Below are positions 42,170 to 50,363 of a stretch of DNA of 64,000 nucleotides, piece after piece (position 1 is the stretch's first letter; every line of letters begins with the position of its first letter). A program made the position numbers and the translations under genes. The stretch lies in the NCBI RefSeq assembly GCF_000244915.1, contig NZ_CM001442.1, positions 4,216,001-4,280,000 of the forward strand, read 5' to 3'. The notes below the pieces were generated by a model that ran no database searches, was not told the origin of the DNA, and worked only from the letters and a program-made list of their open reading frames with translations. This DNA comes from Bradyrhizobium sp. WSM471 (GTDB taxonomy: Bacteria > Pseudomonadota > Alphaproteobacteria > Rhizobiales > Xanthobacteraceae).

Positions 42170-42832
42170 ATGTGCAACCTCTACAGCATCACCACCAACC
42201 AAGCCGCGATCCTCGCGCTGTTCCGCGTCGTCACTCGATACGAGGGCAACCTGCCGCCGATGCCCGGAGTCTTCCCGGACTATCCGGCCCCGGTGATCCG
42301 CAACTCAGGCACCGATCGCGAGCTGGTCATGATGCGCTGGGGCATGCCGCCGCCGCCGCGCACGGGCGGCCCGCCCGTGACCAACATCCGCAACACGTCG
42401 TCGCCGCACTGGCGGGCATGGCTGAAGCCGGAGAACCGATGCCTTGTCCCGGTCAACAGCTTCGCCGAGTACGCGCCGGAGCCGAACCCGGAGACAAAGA
42501 AGAAGGACGTGGTCTGGTTCGCACTGTCGGATGACCGGCCGCTGTTCTCCTTCGCTGGCATCTGGACGACCTTCAATGGCGATCGGGGCACCAAGTCGAA
42601 GCCGGTGCCGGGACCGCATCAGGTCTATGGCTTCCTGACGACCTCGCCCAACGCGGTGGTCGAGACGATCCATCCCAAGGCGATGCCGGTGATCCTGACC
42701 ACCGGCGAGGAGCGCGACGTCTGGTTAAGGGCACCTTGGGACGAGGCGAAGGCCTTGCAGCGCCCGCTGCCGGATGACGCGCTCAAGATCGTCGCGCGAG
42801 GCGCCGACAAGGAAGACCGCGCGGCGGAGTAA
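42170..42832 (+). CDS. SRAP (HMCES/YedK-type) DNA-protein crosslink protein
   Basis: The 220-residue protein starts MCNLYS, so the catalytic Cys2 is exposed after Met removal. Other family elements are [23 protein letters not shown] (Asn), [14 protein letters not shown] (the conserved Glu), and [12 protein letters not shown] (the conserved His). SRAP proteins bond covalently to abasic sites in single-stranded DNA and shield them. It is cargo of element B, close to the DNA ligase gene, and could protect element DNA during transfer or replication. Confidence 0.9.
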   Translation: MCNLYSITTNQAAILALFRVVTRYEGNLPPMPGVFPDYPAPVIRNSGTDRELVMMRWGMPPPPRTGGPPVTNIRNTSSPHWRAWLKPENRCLVPVNSFAEYAPEPNPETKKKDVVWFALSDDRPLFSFAGIWTTFNGDRGTKSKPVPGPHQVYGFLTTSPNAVVETIHPKAMPVILTTGEERDVWLRAPWDEAKALQRPLPDDALKIVARGADKEDRAAE

Positions 42833-42884
42833 GCCGGTAGTTTTCCGGGCTGCGGATTTTCGCCGGTCTTAATAAATCCGGCGA

Positions 42885-43073
42885 ATGATTGCTCCGATGA
42901 TTGGGGACCTCGACCATCAAGCAGAAGCCGTCGCCGCGATGCAGAAGGCGATCGCTGCGACTTGCCCCGCCGAGCGGTTGAAGTGGTTACGGGCCGCGTT
43001 GGCCTGGAAGCACCTCGCAAGCTTGGCGAAGGATAAGACCGCTTTAGGACCCTTCTTGCCCGTGGTACGTTAG
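42885..43073 (+). CDS. Small helical hypothetical protein, 62 aa
   Basis: The frame opens at 42885 (MIAPMIGDLDHQAEAVAAMQKAIAATCPAERLKWLRAALAWKHLASLAKD), with a second ATG at 42897. It is helical and soluble, resembling the short DLDHQ-type orphans of rhizobial genomes. No clear ribosome site distinguishes the two starts. Function unknown. Confidence 0.5.
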   Translation: MIAPMIGDLDHQAEAVAAMQKAIAATCPAERLKWLRAALAWKHLASLAKDKTALGPFLPVVR

Positions 43074-43155
43074 GCCCTATCACCGGCCATGATTTCAGGG
43101 CGTCGGTTGACTGAGAGACGCCACAGCGCTCCCGCCTCAAGCCGGAGCGCGTCTC

Positions 43156-43341
43156 GTGCCAGAACAATTCAGCCCGGAAACTCAGGAACTCTTGGACCGC
43201 GCGCAGCGCGCCATCGAAGTAGCAATCTCCCTCCGCGAGGACACGCAGGATCAAATGGCCCTGACAATGCAGCAAAGGCTCCTGCTCGAATTGCATTTGC
43301 CCAGCCAATTCTCCCCCCCCGGTACAGACGATAAGACCTAA
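43156..43341 (+). CDS. Small hypothetical protein, 61 aa
   Basis: The frame starts at GTG 43156: MPEQFSPETQELLDRAQRAIEVAISLREDTQDQMALTMQQRL. It is helical, charged and soluble. No family recognised; a different frame overlaps it upstream, so support is moderate. Confidence 0.4.
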   Translation: MPEQFSPETQELLDRAQRAIEVAISLREDTQDQMALTMQQRLLLELHLPSQFSPPGTDDKT

Positions 43342-43446
43342 GCGGGCGACCTCAATGATCGGCCCCGGTCCCGGTTTACTTGGCCATGTGCTGCCGGAAC
43401 GATCCCCTGGCAGGGCGATTGCTCCTCTTTGAGTAGGAGTTGCGTC

Positions 43447-43806
43447 ATGCGTCATGCCCCATCGATCGTGCCGCTGGATCGGCTTGACCGGGAGATTTAC
43501 CTGGTGTTGGAGGACTTCGGCGCCCGCGCCGGCTGCGCCTGGCGCGAGACCGACGAGCAGGACACCGACGTCGAGACCATCATCCGAGACCTGCTCTCCG
43601 GGCAATACGCCTATCCGGTCAGGATCGTTGCGTTCAACGCGATCGAGGGCCGGGCTCGGGATGCTACCAGCGAGATCGCAGATGAGCTTGCCGAGCGCGT
43701 CGCAGGCCGCGCCGAGATCACGGCGGCCTTGCAGGCCTTCATCCAGGCCAACGCCTCCAGGCCCTTTGCTGAGCAACTGGCGCTGCCTCTACGGGGAGCC
43801 GCCTGA
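43447..43806 (+). CDS. Hypothetical cytoplasmic protein, 119 aa
   Basis: ATG 43447 is preceded by TAGGAG. The sequence MRHAPSIVPLDRLDREIYLVLEDFGARAGCAWRETDEQDTDVETIIRDLLSGQYAYPVRIVAFNAIEGRARDATSEIADELAERV is a well-formed globular protein without signal peptide. It is of a kind often found beside ligD-like genes in rhizobia, in my recollection, with no defined role. It is 40 bp upstream of the ligase gene and likely in one operon. Confidence 0.7.
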   Translation: MRHAPSIVPLDRLDREIYLVLEDFGARAGCAWRETDEQDTDVETIIRDLLSGQYAYPVRIVAFNAIEGRARDATSEIADELAERVAGRAEITAALQAFIQANASRPFAEQLALPLRGAA

Positions 43807-43845
43807 CCTCAAAACTATGATCCTGATGTTGCGTGGAGTGTGTAA

Positions 43846-44757
43846 GTGGCGTCCGAGCGTAAGAAGGTCGTGCCGATCGGGGTGAAGGCGCCTTATCCGG
43901 GCTTCATCGAGCCGCTGCTCGCCGAGCAGGTCGATCGGGTCCCCCGAGGCGACCGTTGGCTCCACGAGATCAAGTACGACGGCTACCGCGCCCAGCTCCA
44001 CATCGTCGGCGAGGACATCAAGGTCTTCACCCGGCGCGGGCATGACTGGACCAGGCGGTTTCGCAAGATCGTCGAGGACGCCACCGTGATCACGGCTGGC
44101 TCCGCGATCATCGACGGCGAGATCGTCGTCCCCGGCGAGGGCGGCAAGACGGACTTCTCCCAGCTCCAGAACAGCCTCCGGGGCCGCGCCCAGAACATCG
44201 TCATGGTCGCGTTCGACCTGCTGTACCTCCAAAGCCGAGACCTTCGCAGGATGCCCCTGGGGAAGCGCAAGGCGGTTCTCAAGGAGCTGATCGAGGGCTC
44301 GCCTGTCCAGTACAGCGAGGATTTCGAGATCGACGGCGCCGAGCTGTATCGGCGCGCCTGCCAAGCTGGGCTGGAGGGCATCGTCTCCAAGGTGGCGGGC
44401 TCGCCTTACCTCGGCGGGCGCTGGGTCAAGACGACCTGTGCTCACCGCGAGACCCTGGCCATCGCCGGCTTCGCCCTGGACGGCAGCAAGTGGGACGGCA
44501 TCTTCCTCGGCCGGCACAAGGGCGACGACCTGGTCTATGCCGGCAAGGTCGATCACGGCTTCGACAAAGCCTCCGAGACCGAGCTGCGGAAGCGGCTGAA
44601 GCCGCTGATCAGGAAGAGTCAGCCTTTCGCCAAGCGGGTCGCGCACAAGGGCATCTGGGTCGAGCCAAAACTGCTTGCCGAGGTGGAGTACCGGGGCAAG
44701 TCTGCCGAGGGCAAGGTCCGGCATCCGTCCTTCAAGGGCCTGCGGGATGACCTGTAA
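43846..44757 (+). CDS. ATP-dependent DNA ligase, LigD ligase-domain type
   Basis: GTG 43846 opens a 303-residue protein. The nucleotidyltransferase motif is HEIKYDGYRAQ with the adenylated lysine; RRGHDWTRRF, IIDGEIVV, VAFDLLYLQSRDLR and EGIVSKVAGSPYLGGR(W)VKT are further ligase motifs; an OB-fold follows (FLGRHKGDDLVYAGKVDHGF). It corresponds to the ligase part of bacterial non-homologous end-joining LigD without polymerase or nuclease domains. No ku gene is in the element. The stop overlaps the next gene by one base. Confidence 0.9.
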   Translation: MASERKKVVPIGVKAPYPGFIEPLLAEQVDRVPRGDRWLHEIKYDGYRAQLHIVGEDIKVFTRRGHDWTRRFRKIVEDATVITAGSAIIDGEIVVPGEGGKTDFSQLQNSLRGRAQNIVMVAFDLLYLQSRDLRRMPLGKRKAVLKELIEGSPVQYSEDFEIDGAELYRRACQAGLEGIVSKVAGSPYLGGRWVKTTCAHRETLAIAGFALDGSKWDGIFLGRHKGDDLVYAGKVDHGFDKASETELRKRLKPLIRKSQPFAKRVAHKGIWVEPKLLAEVEYRGKSAEGKVRHPSFKGLRDDL

Positions 44758-44978
44758 TGGCGCGCCTGAAACCGGCCGAGCAGATCGAGCAGAGCTATGA
44801 TGAGGCCATGGTCGCGCTGGCGGACTATCTGACCCGCGAGCGAGACGCGGTGGCAACGATCGACCGGCTGATCGCCATCCTCGATCAGGACGAGCTGCGC
44901 GACGCCGTCACCGAGGTCCTGGTCGACGCGCGGGTGCATCCCAGGCCAAAACCCGATGCTCCGAAGGTTGATCCATGA
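44757..44978 (+). CDS. Small helical protein downstream of the ligase, 73 aa
   Basis: ATG 44757 overlaps the ligase stop. MARLKPAEQIEQSYDEAMVALADYLTRERDAVATIDRLIAILDQDELRDAVTEVL is helical and acidic. It is probably co-translated with the ligase and overlaps the next gene by 4 bp. Function unknown. Confidence 0.65.
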   Translation: MARLKPAEQIEQSYDEAMVALADYLTRERDAVATIDRLIAILDQDELRDAVTEVLVDARVHPRPKPDAPKVDP

Positions 44979-45190
44979 ACTGCCCTGCCTGCGAGGACAC
45001 TGGCTGGGTATGCGAAGCCCACCAGGACCGCCCTTGGGATGGTCCACACGCCTGCGGCTGCGGCGCAGCCGGCGACCCTTGCCCCCGCTGCAATGCTTCT
45101 TCGGAAGACGACCGACCGCGACCGCCAGCGGGCTTTCGGTTCAGCTTCGGCCTGTTGGCGGATTTGGCCCGGTTCATCCGGAAGAGATAG
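44975..45190 (+). CDS. Small Cys-rich zinc-binding-type protein, 71 aa
   Basis: The protein starts MNCPACEDTGWVCEAHQDRPWDGPHACGCGAAGDPCPRCNASSEDD. Cys pairs CPAC and CPRC with intervening Cys and His resemble a DnaJ-type zinc finger; proteins with this pattern are frequent in rhizobial elements. It overlaps the preceding gene by 4 bp. Confidence 0.65.
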   Translation: MNCPACEDTGWVCEAHQDRPWDGPHACGCGAAGDPCPRCNASSEDDRPRPPAGFRFSFGLLADLARFIRKR

Positions 45191-45224
45191 GCGGCGAGTT
45201 CTCGGGCCGAAGGCCGATGCTCTA

Positions 45225-46136
45225 TCATCGACGGCGAGATCGTAAATGGCGGCTGATGTCGGTAAGAGTGATGTGGCGCAAAACGCGGGCTTGGTCCGGG
45301 CCGCCGACGAGAGTTGCGGCCTGCACGCTGTCTCTATTTTTCACCATATCAGGGACACCGGCCTTCCGAGCTACCAGTCGCCACTTTCGTCGATACTCCG
45401 CTGTCGACCACGGCAGCCCTGTCACGTCATTTATAACAATTGGCCCAACTCGTTCATTGACCAGGCGGATTATCTCGTCTTGGCCGCCCAACTCATCGAG
45501 GATCATTGGAGCCGTTCTTAGATCAGCTTCTATGCGCTTACCTGCCGATCCAGTCGTGTGGCGCAAGACCAGGTTCTTATCGATGTGCGACCAGCACAGG
45601 CCTCTGACCCACTTCTTCCCATGCACGATCACGTCAGACTCGTCAGGCTCCGCGATTGGCACCCATTCCCCGATCACATCCTTCTGGCTGAGCCTCAGCT
45701 CAAACTGCAGCGCCTGAGCAAGAGCGATGGAGTACCACCCAAAATGCGCCCGAGCCTCGGCTCGGATCGCCTTCACATGATCGGACGTCAATTGTACGAG
45801 GCGGGGTCCCTGGGTGCGAAACCGGCTTTCGCGCAGAATTTCCGACAAACGTAAACAGTCGTCGTCCTCTAAAACAATGAACCCGAACCTGAAAAGCGTG
45901 CGGAGCCGGGCGATCAGTGCGTGCCCCGCAGCGATCCTGCCGCCGGAAGACCAATCCTTGTACCAAGCCGTCAGCGTTTTCGACTTAACGCCACGGAGCT
46001 GAAGGTGCCCGTGTTTCTCGCTGATGCGCTCCATCATGCGATCCTGTTTGACGCGAGCTTGGTATCCGAGTCTTTGAAAGGGAGAGTGCGCATCAGTTCG
46101 ATACAGCGCGATGATTTTTTTTAGCGTGTAGCCCAT
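45225..46136 (-). CDS. Tyrosine-recombinase-like protein with a truncated C-terminus
   Basis: ATG 46136 (MGYTLKKIIALYRTDAHSPFQRL) gives 303 residues; the frame extends far upstream but runs through another small gene. A core-binding-type N-domain is followed by a catalytic-like segment IALAQALQFELRLSQKDVIGEW (first Arg). The expected end with H-x-x-R and the Tyr nucleophile is replaced by VLRHITLTDISRHLRSRRR and a stop. The nucleophile seems lost. It is probably an inactive relative of element integrases, or a regulator, beside the 41-aa membrane protein. Confidence 0.65.
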   Translation of the reverse strand: MGYTLKKIIALYRTDAHSPFQRLGYQARVKQDRMMERISEKHGHLQLRGVKSKTLTAWYKDWSSGGRIAAGHALIARLRTLFRFGFIVLEDDDCLRLSEILRESRFRTQGPRLVQLTSDHVKAIRAEARAHFGWYSIALAQALQFELRLSQKDVIGEWVPIAEPDESDVIVHGKKWVRGLCWSHIDKNLVLRHTTGSAGKRIEADLRTAPMILDELGGQDEIIRLVNERVGPIVINDVTGLPWSTAEYRRKWRLVARKAGVPDMVKNRDSVQAATLVGGPDQARVLRHITLTDISRHLRSRRR

Positions 46137-46153
46137 TGGGTGCTTCGAGGCTC

Positions 46154-46279
46154 CTAGTTGTGGATATACATCGCTACAATCAGGGCAACCAGCGCAACCG
46201 CACCGATGATGCCGACAACTCCTTGCGCAGATACGGCGGTACCGAAAAACCTTATTTCGAGTCGCTGGGGATGAGCCAA
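46154..46279 (-). CDS. Single-TM microprotein, 41 aa
   Basis: TTG 46279 follows ACAGGAG at good spacing. The translation MAHPQRLEIRFFGTAVSAQG, then VVGIIGAVALVALIVAMYIHN, is a short basic N-terminus followed by one transmembrane helix. It lies 17 bp before the recombinase-like gene on the same strand. Its codon choice and clean helix support a real gene. From 46280 to 46619 I see no convincing gene. Confidence 0.6.
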   Translation of the reverse strand: MAHPQRLEIRFFGTAVSAQGVVGIIGAVALVALIVAMYIHN

Positions 46280-46619
46280 GTTGGTTCTCCTGTTTTCCCC
46301 GACTCGATCGCCGAGCGGGATGTGCAGGCATTGGCTCTACCTTGACGACCGGCGACAAGGGCGACCGGTGTCCTATCGGAAAGTGATTTAAAATCAGAAG
46401 TTTAGATGACGTGGGTTGTCATGCACGCTCTTGGGAAAAAACCGCTGATGAGTGCGGTACTCGGACGCTATGGCCTCAAGCCGCTGAAATTGCAGAAAGA
46501 TCGGTGCGCAGTTTTAAAATCGCGAGCCGCGACCGTCAAATCTGACCAATGCAGCCTGGCAACCAGGCGTCCAATCAATAGGTTAGCTGTCTTCAGCGGT
46601 TTTTCCGCTGGTCACTGCG

Positions 46620-47003
46620 TCAATGGCCGGGATCGCATGCATTCATTCTGAAGCAGTAAGTTTCTACCTGCGTGATCCCGGCATGCGACACGATCTGCAA
46701 CGGCCGGGTTGACCCCTCGGTAACGGGCTTGCGCTCCCCGTCGTCGCCGATGATGAAGCGCTCGATCATGCCCGCCGGCAGGATGCGGTCACCTACGCCG
46801 ATTTTGCTGACCTCGTGGCCTGCCTCTCGCAACTCATCCGGCAGCAGCGACCCCGGCAAACACTCGAACCGGACCTCGGGGTCACCTCGGACTGACGTCA
46901 CCCAGCCCTGCCTCTCGCTGATGAACTGGTTGATCTCGTCGAACTTCTCCTTCAGGTCCGCGACCCGATGAGCCTGACCAGGGATGTAGCGGTCCTGCCT
47001 CAT
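46620..47003 (-). CDS. Hypothetical element protein, 127 aa
   Basis: ATG 47003 overlaps the preceding stop. MRQDRYIPGQAHRVADLKEKFDEINQFISERQGWVTSVRGDPEVRFECLPGSLLPDELREAGHEVSKIGVGDRIL is a globular soluble protein. It is the last gene of an eight-gene minus-strand run (49437 to 46620) with repeated 4-bp overlaps, typical of phage or satellite operons. Function unknown. Confidence 0.6.
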   Translation of the reverse strand: MRQDRYIPGQAHRVADLKEKFDEINQFISERQGWVTSVRGDPEVRFECLPGSLLPDELREAGHEVSKIGVGDRILPAGMIERFIIGDDGERKPVTEGSTRPLQIVSHAGITQVETYCFRMNACDPGH

Positions 47004-47182
47004 TGCCCGTCACCGTTCACGATCCCGACGACCTTGTCCGCATAGGCCCTCAGGGCCGCGCGGATGGCTCCAGGATCGCGGCTTGGCCCTGCACGCTGCC
47101 ACACTCGCAGTCGGACCAGGACCGTCTGGTGGAGGTCGTCAACCTCGGCGAAGGCATGATCGAGCTGGGTCGGGATGGGCAT
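47000..47182 (-). CDS. Small hypothetical element protein, 60 aa
   Basis: ATG 47182 (MPIPTQLDHAFAEVDDLHQTVLVRLRVWQRAGPSRDPGAIRAALRAYADKVVGIVNG) overlaps neighbours at both ends. Helical, soluble, family unknown. Confidence 0.55.
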   Translation of the reverse strand: MPIPTQLDHAFAEVDDLHQTVLVRLRVWQRAGPSRDPGAIRAALRAYADKVVGIVNGDGQ

Positions 47183-47364
47183 CAATGCACCGATAGCCTG
47201 ATGCCGAGCGCGGCCTGCTCGCCGAACTCGCGGCGAACCGTCGCGATCACTTCCGTGAGCGTCGGGGCCGGAGCTGTCTGACCGGGCGCATACGGGTTCG
47301 GCTTGCCGAAGTCGCGGCATAGCGTCTCGACGGCTTCATTGACGCGAGGATCATCCGAGAACAT
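47182..47364 (-). CDS. Small hypothetical element protein, 60 aa
   Basis: The sequence MFSDDPRVNEAVETLCRDFGKPNPYAPGQTAPAPTLTEVIATVRREFGEQAALGIRLSVH is soluble. It overlaps the genes before and after by one base each, so it is translationally coupled. Family unknown. Confidence 0.55.
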   Translation of the reverse strand: MFSDDPRVNEAVETLCRDFGKPNPYAPGQTAPAPTLTEVIATVRREFGEQAALGIRLSVH

Positions 47365-48209
47365 CAGCCGCGCTCCCTCTCAGGATAGGTGCCATCTGCG
47401 CGCATCCTGGCGAGCTTGAGTTTCTGCATCCCGTAAGAGCGCTCCTTCTCCTCGTTGCTCATGCGGGGATCTGTGAAGCTGCGGCGCGCGATGTCACGCT
47501 CCTCGGCGGTCAGGGTGATCTTGCCCCGGTCCGAGATGATCTGCTGGCCACTGTAGCTCGGAACGTCGCGGCTGACCGGTGCGGTGATGGGCATCCTGGA
47601 GGTCCGCGCGATCGGCGGATAGACGGGCTGCGCCCGCTCTGGCGCGCGCTCAATCGGGATCGTCTCCTGTAGAGCTGAGACCTCGCGGTCCAACTCCTGC
47701 ACCGCACGTTCGATCTCCGGCGTGGGCGGCGGCGCCGAGACGGCCTTGGCGCCCTGGTTCAGCCGGTGGCGCTGCTGGTCAGCCTTGGCGAGGCTGGCCA
47801 AGAGGTGCTGATCCATCTCGAGCGTGTCGTCCTCGATGCCCGCCTGCAATGCTTCGGCATGAGCGCGCCGCGCGATGTCGGCGCGCTCGGGCTCCAGCAG
47901 CTCGGGATGCTCCATGATCATGCGACGCTTGTGATTGGAGAGACCTGGGATCGCCTCGACAACCTCTTCAAGGGTAGGCTGGCGCCTCTGCTGGGCCGCC
48001 TCGCGCTGCATCAGCTCGGCGTTGCGTTGAGCCTCGATCGCGCGCTTGAAGACCTGGTCGGTCTCATCGACAGGCGAGACCTCCGATGCTGGCGGCGGCG
48101 TTACGTCCGCGCTCGGCACCAGCACCGGCTCGGCGGCGGCGATGTCCGCAATGGGAACGGCGCCGCCATCCTTGAAGCCCTGGACGCGGTATTTGCGCCG
48201 GACGACCAC
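47364..48209 (-). CDS. Hypothetical helical element protein, 281 aa
   Basis: The longest gene of the small-gene operon. The N-terminus is basic (MVVRRKYRVQGFKDGG), the middle is Gln/Glu-rich helix (about residues 50-170), and the C-terminus has ITLTAEERDIARRSFTDPRMSNEEKERSYGMQKLKLARMRADGTYP, a motif I associate with orphan proteins in bradyrhizobial phage-like regions. The domain looks like a structural or scaffolding-type helical protein, but no function can be assigned. Confidence 0.65.
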   Translation of the reverse strand: MVVRRKYRVQGFKDGGAVPIADIAAAEPVLVPSADVTPPPASEVSPVDETDQVFKRAIEAQRNAELMQREAAQQRRQPTLEEVVEAIPGLSNHKRRMIMEHPELLEPERADIARRAHAEALQAGIEDDTLEMDQHLLASLAKADQQRHRLNQGAKAVSAPPPTPEIERAVQELDREVSALQETIPIERAPERAQPVYPPIARTSRMPITAPVSRDVPSYSGQQIISDRGKITLTAEERDIARRSFTDPRMSNEEKERSYGMQKLKLARMRADGTYPERERG

Positions 48210-48212
48210 GAA

Positions 48213-48509
48213 CTACGCCTTGCGCCTGATGCTGCGCATGAACGGCCCGGAGCCTGTATGATTGAGATCGCCCGGTTCCTCCCCCTTCATCAGCTTGTCG
48301 ATCTTGCGCGCTTCCATCGGCCGCATCGTGGTCTCGCGCACGGTGGCCTTGGTGCTCGGCAACTTCATCGGGCCATCGGAGCCACGCGAAGCGATCTTGC
48401 TGTTCTCGGTGGCACGGTCCACCCAGTAGTCGAGGTTCTTCTCGTCGCGGCCAGCGCCCTTGGGGCCGTCCATCCGCTGGTAGCTCTCGACTCGGCTTTG
48501 CCTGGACAT
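48213..48509 (-). CDS. Hypothetical basic element protein, 98 aa
   Basis: ATG 48509 (MSRQSRVESYQRMDGPKGAGRDEKNLDYWVDRATENSKIASRGSDGPM...RSIRRKA). It is hydrophilic, basic and probably partly disordered. It lies 3 bp before the 281-aa gene. Family unknown. Confidence 0.6.
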   Translation of the reverse strand: MSRQSRVESYQRMDGPKGAGRDEKNLDYWVDRATENSKIASRGSDGPMKLPSTKATVRETTMRPMEARKIDKLMKGEEPGDLNHTGSGPFMRSIRRKA

Positions 48510-48513
48510 CGGA

Positions 48514-48846
48514 TCATCTCCTCGGGGTGATCGGCGCGACCGCTGCGTCATCGACGCGCCGGTTCTGGTCGAAGGGCTCGGCGGCTGGCCGATCGCCACG
48601 ACTACGGTCTGCGACATAGGCCTGGTTCGATCTGGCCATCAGTTCGGCAAGCGCGACGACAGCGCTGTTGCCGTCGCCGTTGAAGCTGCCACTGAAGATC
48701 GCCCCCGAGGGATGCGTCAATTTCAAATCCCATTGCTCGCGCGCGCCGGGATTGCGAGTTGCGGTGGCAACGCGGCGCCGGCCATCGGGGTCCTGCTGCA
48801 CCACAACGCGCTGGTCGGGGATGGTTGAGCGGAACGTCAGGCTCAT
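48514..48846 (-). CDS. Hypothetical element protein, 110 aa
   Basis: MSLTFRSTIPDQRVVVQQDPDGRRRVATATRNPGAREQWDLKLTHPSGAIFSGSFNGDGNSAVVALAELM suggests a small beta-rich domain followed by a helix and a Pro/Arg tail. It overlaps the upstream gene by 4 bp. Function unknown. Confidence 0.6.
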   Translation of the reverse strand: MSLTFRSTIPDQRVVVQQDPDGRRRVATATRNPGAREQWDLKLTHPSGAIFSGSFNGDGNSAVVALAELMARSNQAYVADRSRGDRPAAEPFDQNRRVDDAAVAPITPRR

Positions 48847-49229
48847 CTGCGCATGCCCTGGTCGTCGCGATATTGGCCGGTGGCGCGCTGATAGCGCAGC
48901 TTCTCTTTCTGCTGGGCGTAAATCTTGAGTCGGTCTTCGTTCGTCAGGCGATCGTCGCCACCACTGATGCCCTTGGCGATCGTGACCTCATCATCGGACA
49001 AGCCGTAGGCGTTGCCACGTGGCTGCTGCATCTGGGTGAGGAGATTGCTGGCGACCTTGTCGAGCGCGGCAGCCTTCGCGTCCAGCTCCAAGATGCGGCC
49101 GGCGGCATCCATCGTCGTGTATTCGTCTTCGGCGGTGCGCCCGGCTTCGTACTCGTAGACCGCTTGCGCGCGTTCCGCCGCGAGCCGATTGTATTGCGCC
49201 TCGATAACCGCTTTGTGGTCATAGGACAT
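48843..49229 (-). CDS. Hypothetical coiled-coil element protein, 128 aa
   Basis: ATG 49229 follows GGAGACC. MSYDHKAVIEAQYNRLAAERAQAVYEYEAGRTAEDEYTTMDAAGRILELDAKAAALDKVASNLLTQM is a charged helix, then LSDDEVTIAKGISGGDDRLTNEDRLKIYAQQKEKLRYQRATGQYRDDQ, a segment that resembles phage-encoded orphan proteins. Function unknown. Confidence 0.6.
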   Translation of the reverse strand: MSYDHKAVIEAQYNRLAAERAQAVYEYEAGRTAEDEYTTMDAAGRILELDAKAAALDKVASNLLTQMQQPRGNAYGLSDDEVTIAKGISGGDDRLTNEDRLKIYAQQKEKLRYQRATGQYRDDQGMRR

Positions 49230-49437
49230 GGCTGGTCTCCTGATGCTGCTGCTGTCCATTGGGCCGCGGCGGCTGCGGCGGTGCGATGCCGAAGTGCCTG
49301 AGATACATCGCCAGCGCCTGGCGCAAATGCGTGGCTTTGTCGCTCAGGCCGTCGGCCGTGAGCAATTCGAGCCCGGACAATTGGGCCTCAGTGCTCCAGA
49401 ACTCGAGCTTAATGGGGAAACGCTGCGGACGCGGCAT
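49219..49437 (-). CDS. Small RHH-like or helical protein, 72 aa
   Basis: MPRPQRFPIKLEFWSTEAQLSGLELLTADGLSDKATHLRQALAMYLRHFGI has a short beta strand followed by two helices, like a ribbon-helix-helix DNA-binding protein. It starts the eight-gene operon and overlaps the next gene by 11 bp, so it may be the operon's repressor. That role is inference. Confidence 0.55.
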   Translation of the reverse strand: MPRPQRFPIKLEFWSTEAQLSGLELLTADGLSDKATHLRQALAMYLRHFGIAPPQPPRPNGQQQHQETSHVL

Positions 49438-49496
49438 GTTGTGAGCCCGTTCTCATCTCATCCAGCGCCGCCGAGATCGGACGGCGGCGGACTCCG

Positions 49497-49682
49497 TCAG
49501 TCGTAATTACAGAGCCCGCTATCAATGGTGTGCAGCGTGTCGTGCGCGTCGGCGAGCTTGCGGTTCGCGGTGTTGAGCTGATCGACTCCGCTGCCCTTGC
49601 TGTAGGCGCGCTGCGCTTTCTCGACATTGATCTGCGCTCGCTTGATTGCTTGCGCTGCGTCCTGCTCTCTGCTGTCGGCCAT
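49497..49682 (-). CDS. Small helical hypothetical protein, 61 aa
   Basis: MADSREQDAAQAIKRAQINVEKAQRAYSKGSGVDQLNTANRKLADAHDTLHTIDSGLCNYD is a helical, soluble protein on the same strand as the operon below it. ATG 49682 has AGGAAAT-type upstream sequence. Function unknown. Confidence 0.5.
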   Translation of the reverse strand: MADSREQDAAQAIKRAQINVEKAQRAYSKGSGVDQLNTANRKLADAHDTLHTIDSGLCNYD

Positions 49683-49762
49683 GTAATTTCCTCACGAGAT
49701 GAGCTAAGCTGACTTAATCAGCATTATCACATCTCCAGCGCAGACACGAGCGGGGTTTCAAG

Positions 49763-50113
49763 ATGCAGCCGCGTTATCTGACTCTTTCGGCGAGTGGATC
49801 ATCGCCCTGGCAGCTCGCGCCATGGCAAGCGACACCGCAGCAAATGAGCTTCGCGATCCTCTCGACGGGCGGATCCTCCTGGTCGATCGACGTCTGCCTT
49901 GAAGACCCGCTCGGCGTCTATCCTTCGCCGGTGTCGTCAGCGCCGACAGCGTTCACGATCCTGACCGGCTCGTCGAATACGATGTTCAGCCTTGGCAGCT
50001 CGGTGACCTCGCCGGTGAACAGTCCGATTGCCGGGTTTCGCCTGAACCTCAACGCCCCATCGAGCGCGGGCGCGCGCGTGACGCTGGTCTCGATGGCGGC
50101 AGGGATCGGGTGA
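49763..50113 (+). CDS. Phage structural-like protein, 116 aa
   Basis: The protein MQPRYLTLSASGSSPWQLAPWQATPQQMSFAILSTGGSSWSIDVCLEDPLGVYPSP..SPIAGFRLNLNAPSSAGARVTLVSMAAGIG is Ser/Thr/Gly-rich and beta-type, closely recalling small tail- or capsid-decoration-type proteins of alphaproteobacterial prophages. It is the only recognisable structural-type protein in element B. The assignment is by composition and pattern, not by domain. Confidence 0.55.
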   Translation: MQPRYLTLSASGSSPWQLAPWQATPQQMSFAILSTGGSSWSIDVCLEDPLGVYPSPVSSAPTAFTILTGSSNTMFSLGSSVTSPVNSPIAGFRLNLNAPSSAGARVTLVSMAAGIG

Positions 50114-50363
50114 CAGCAGGCGAGCTTGAGACCACCATCGCCTGTCAGCAGCGATTGGTTCCTGGAAGTCCGCAGGTCCGAAAGCAGGCCTTAACCGGAC
50201 CTGTCGCGGTCAGCCCGACTTGGTCGAGAATGACCCTCAGAGGACCTAACGAGGCACGCCTTGCGGAGCCGGCTCTCAGGAACGATGAGAACGTCACGTA
50301 CTTGATATTGGGAAGTTTGCGGATATTCTGACCGAAATTTAGCCTTCCAAGCGGCCGATAAAG

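Noticed and set aside
46406-46651. A plus-strand 81-codon frame in the gap between the 41-aa gene and the small-gene operon
   Set aside because: No ribosome site, no family and overlap with the end of the 46620 gene; probably non-coding.
50110-50331. A GTG-started 73-codon frame overlapping the structural-like gene by 4 bp
   Set aside because: The overlap is suggestive, but the second half has no coding character and the opposite strand is equally open; left out.
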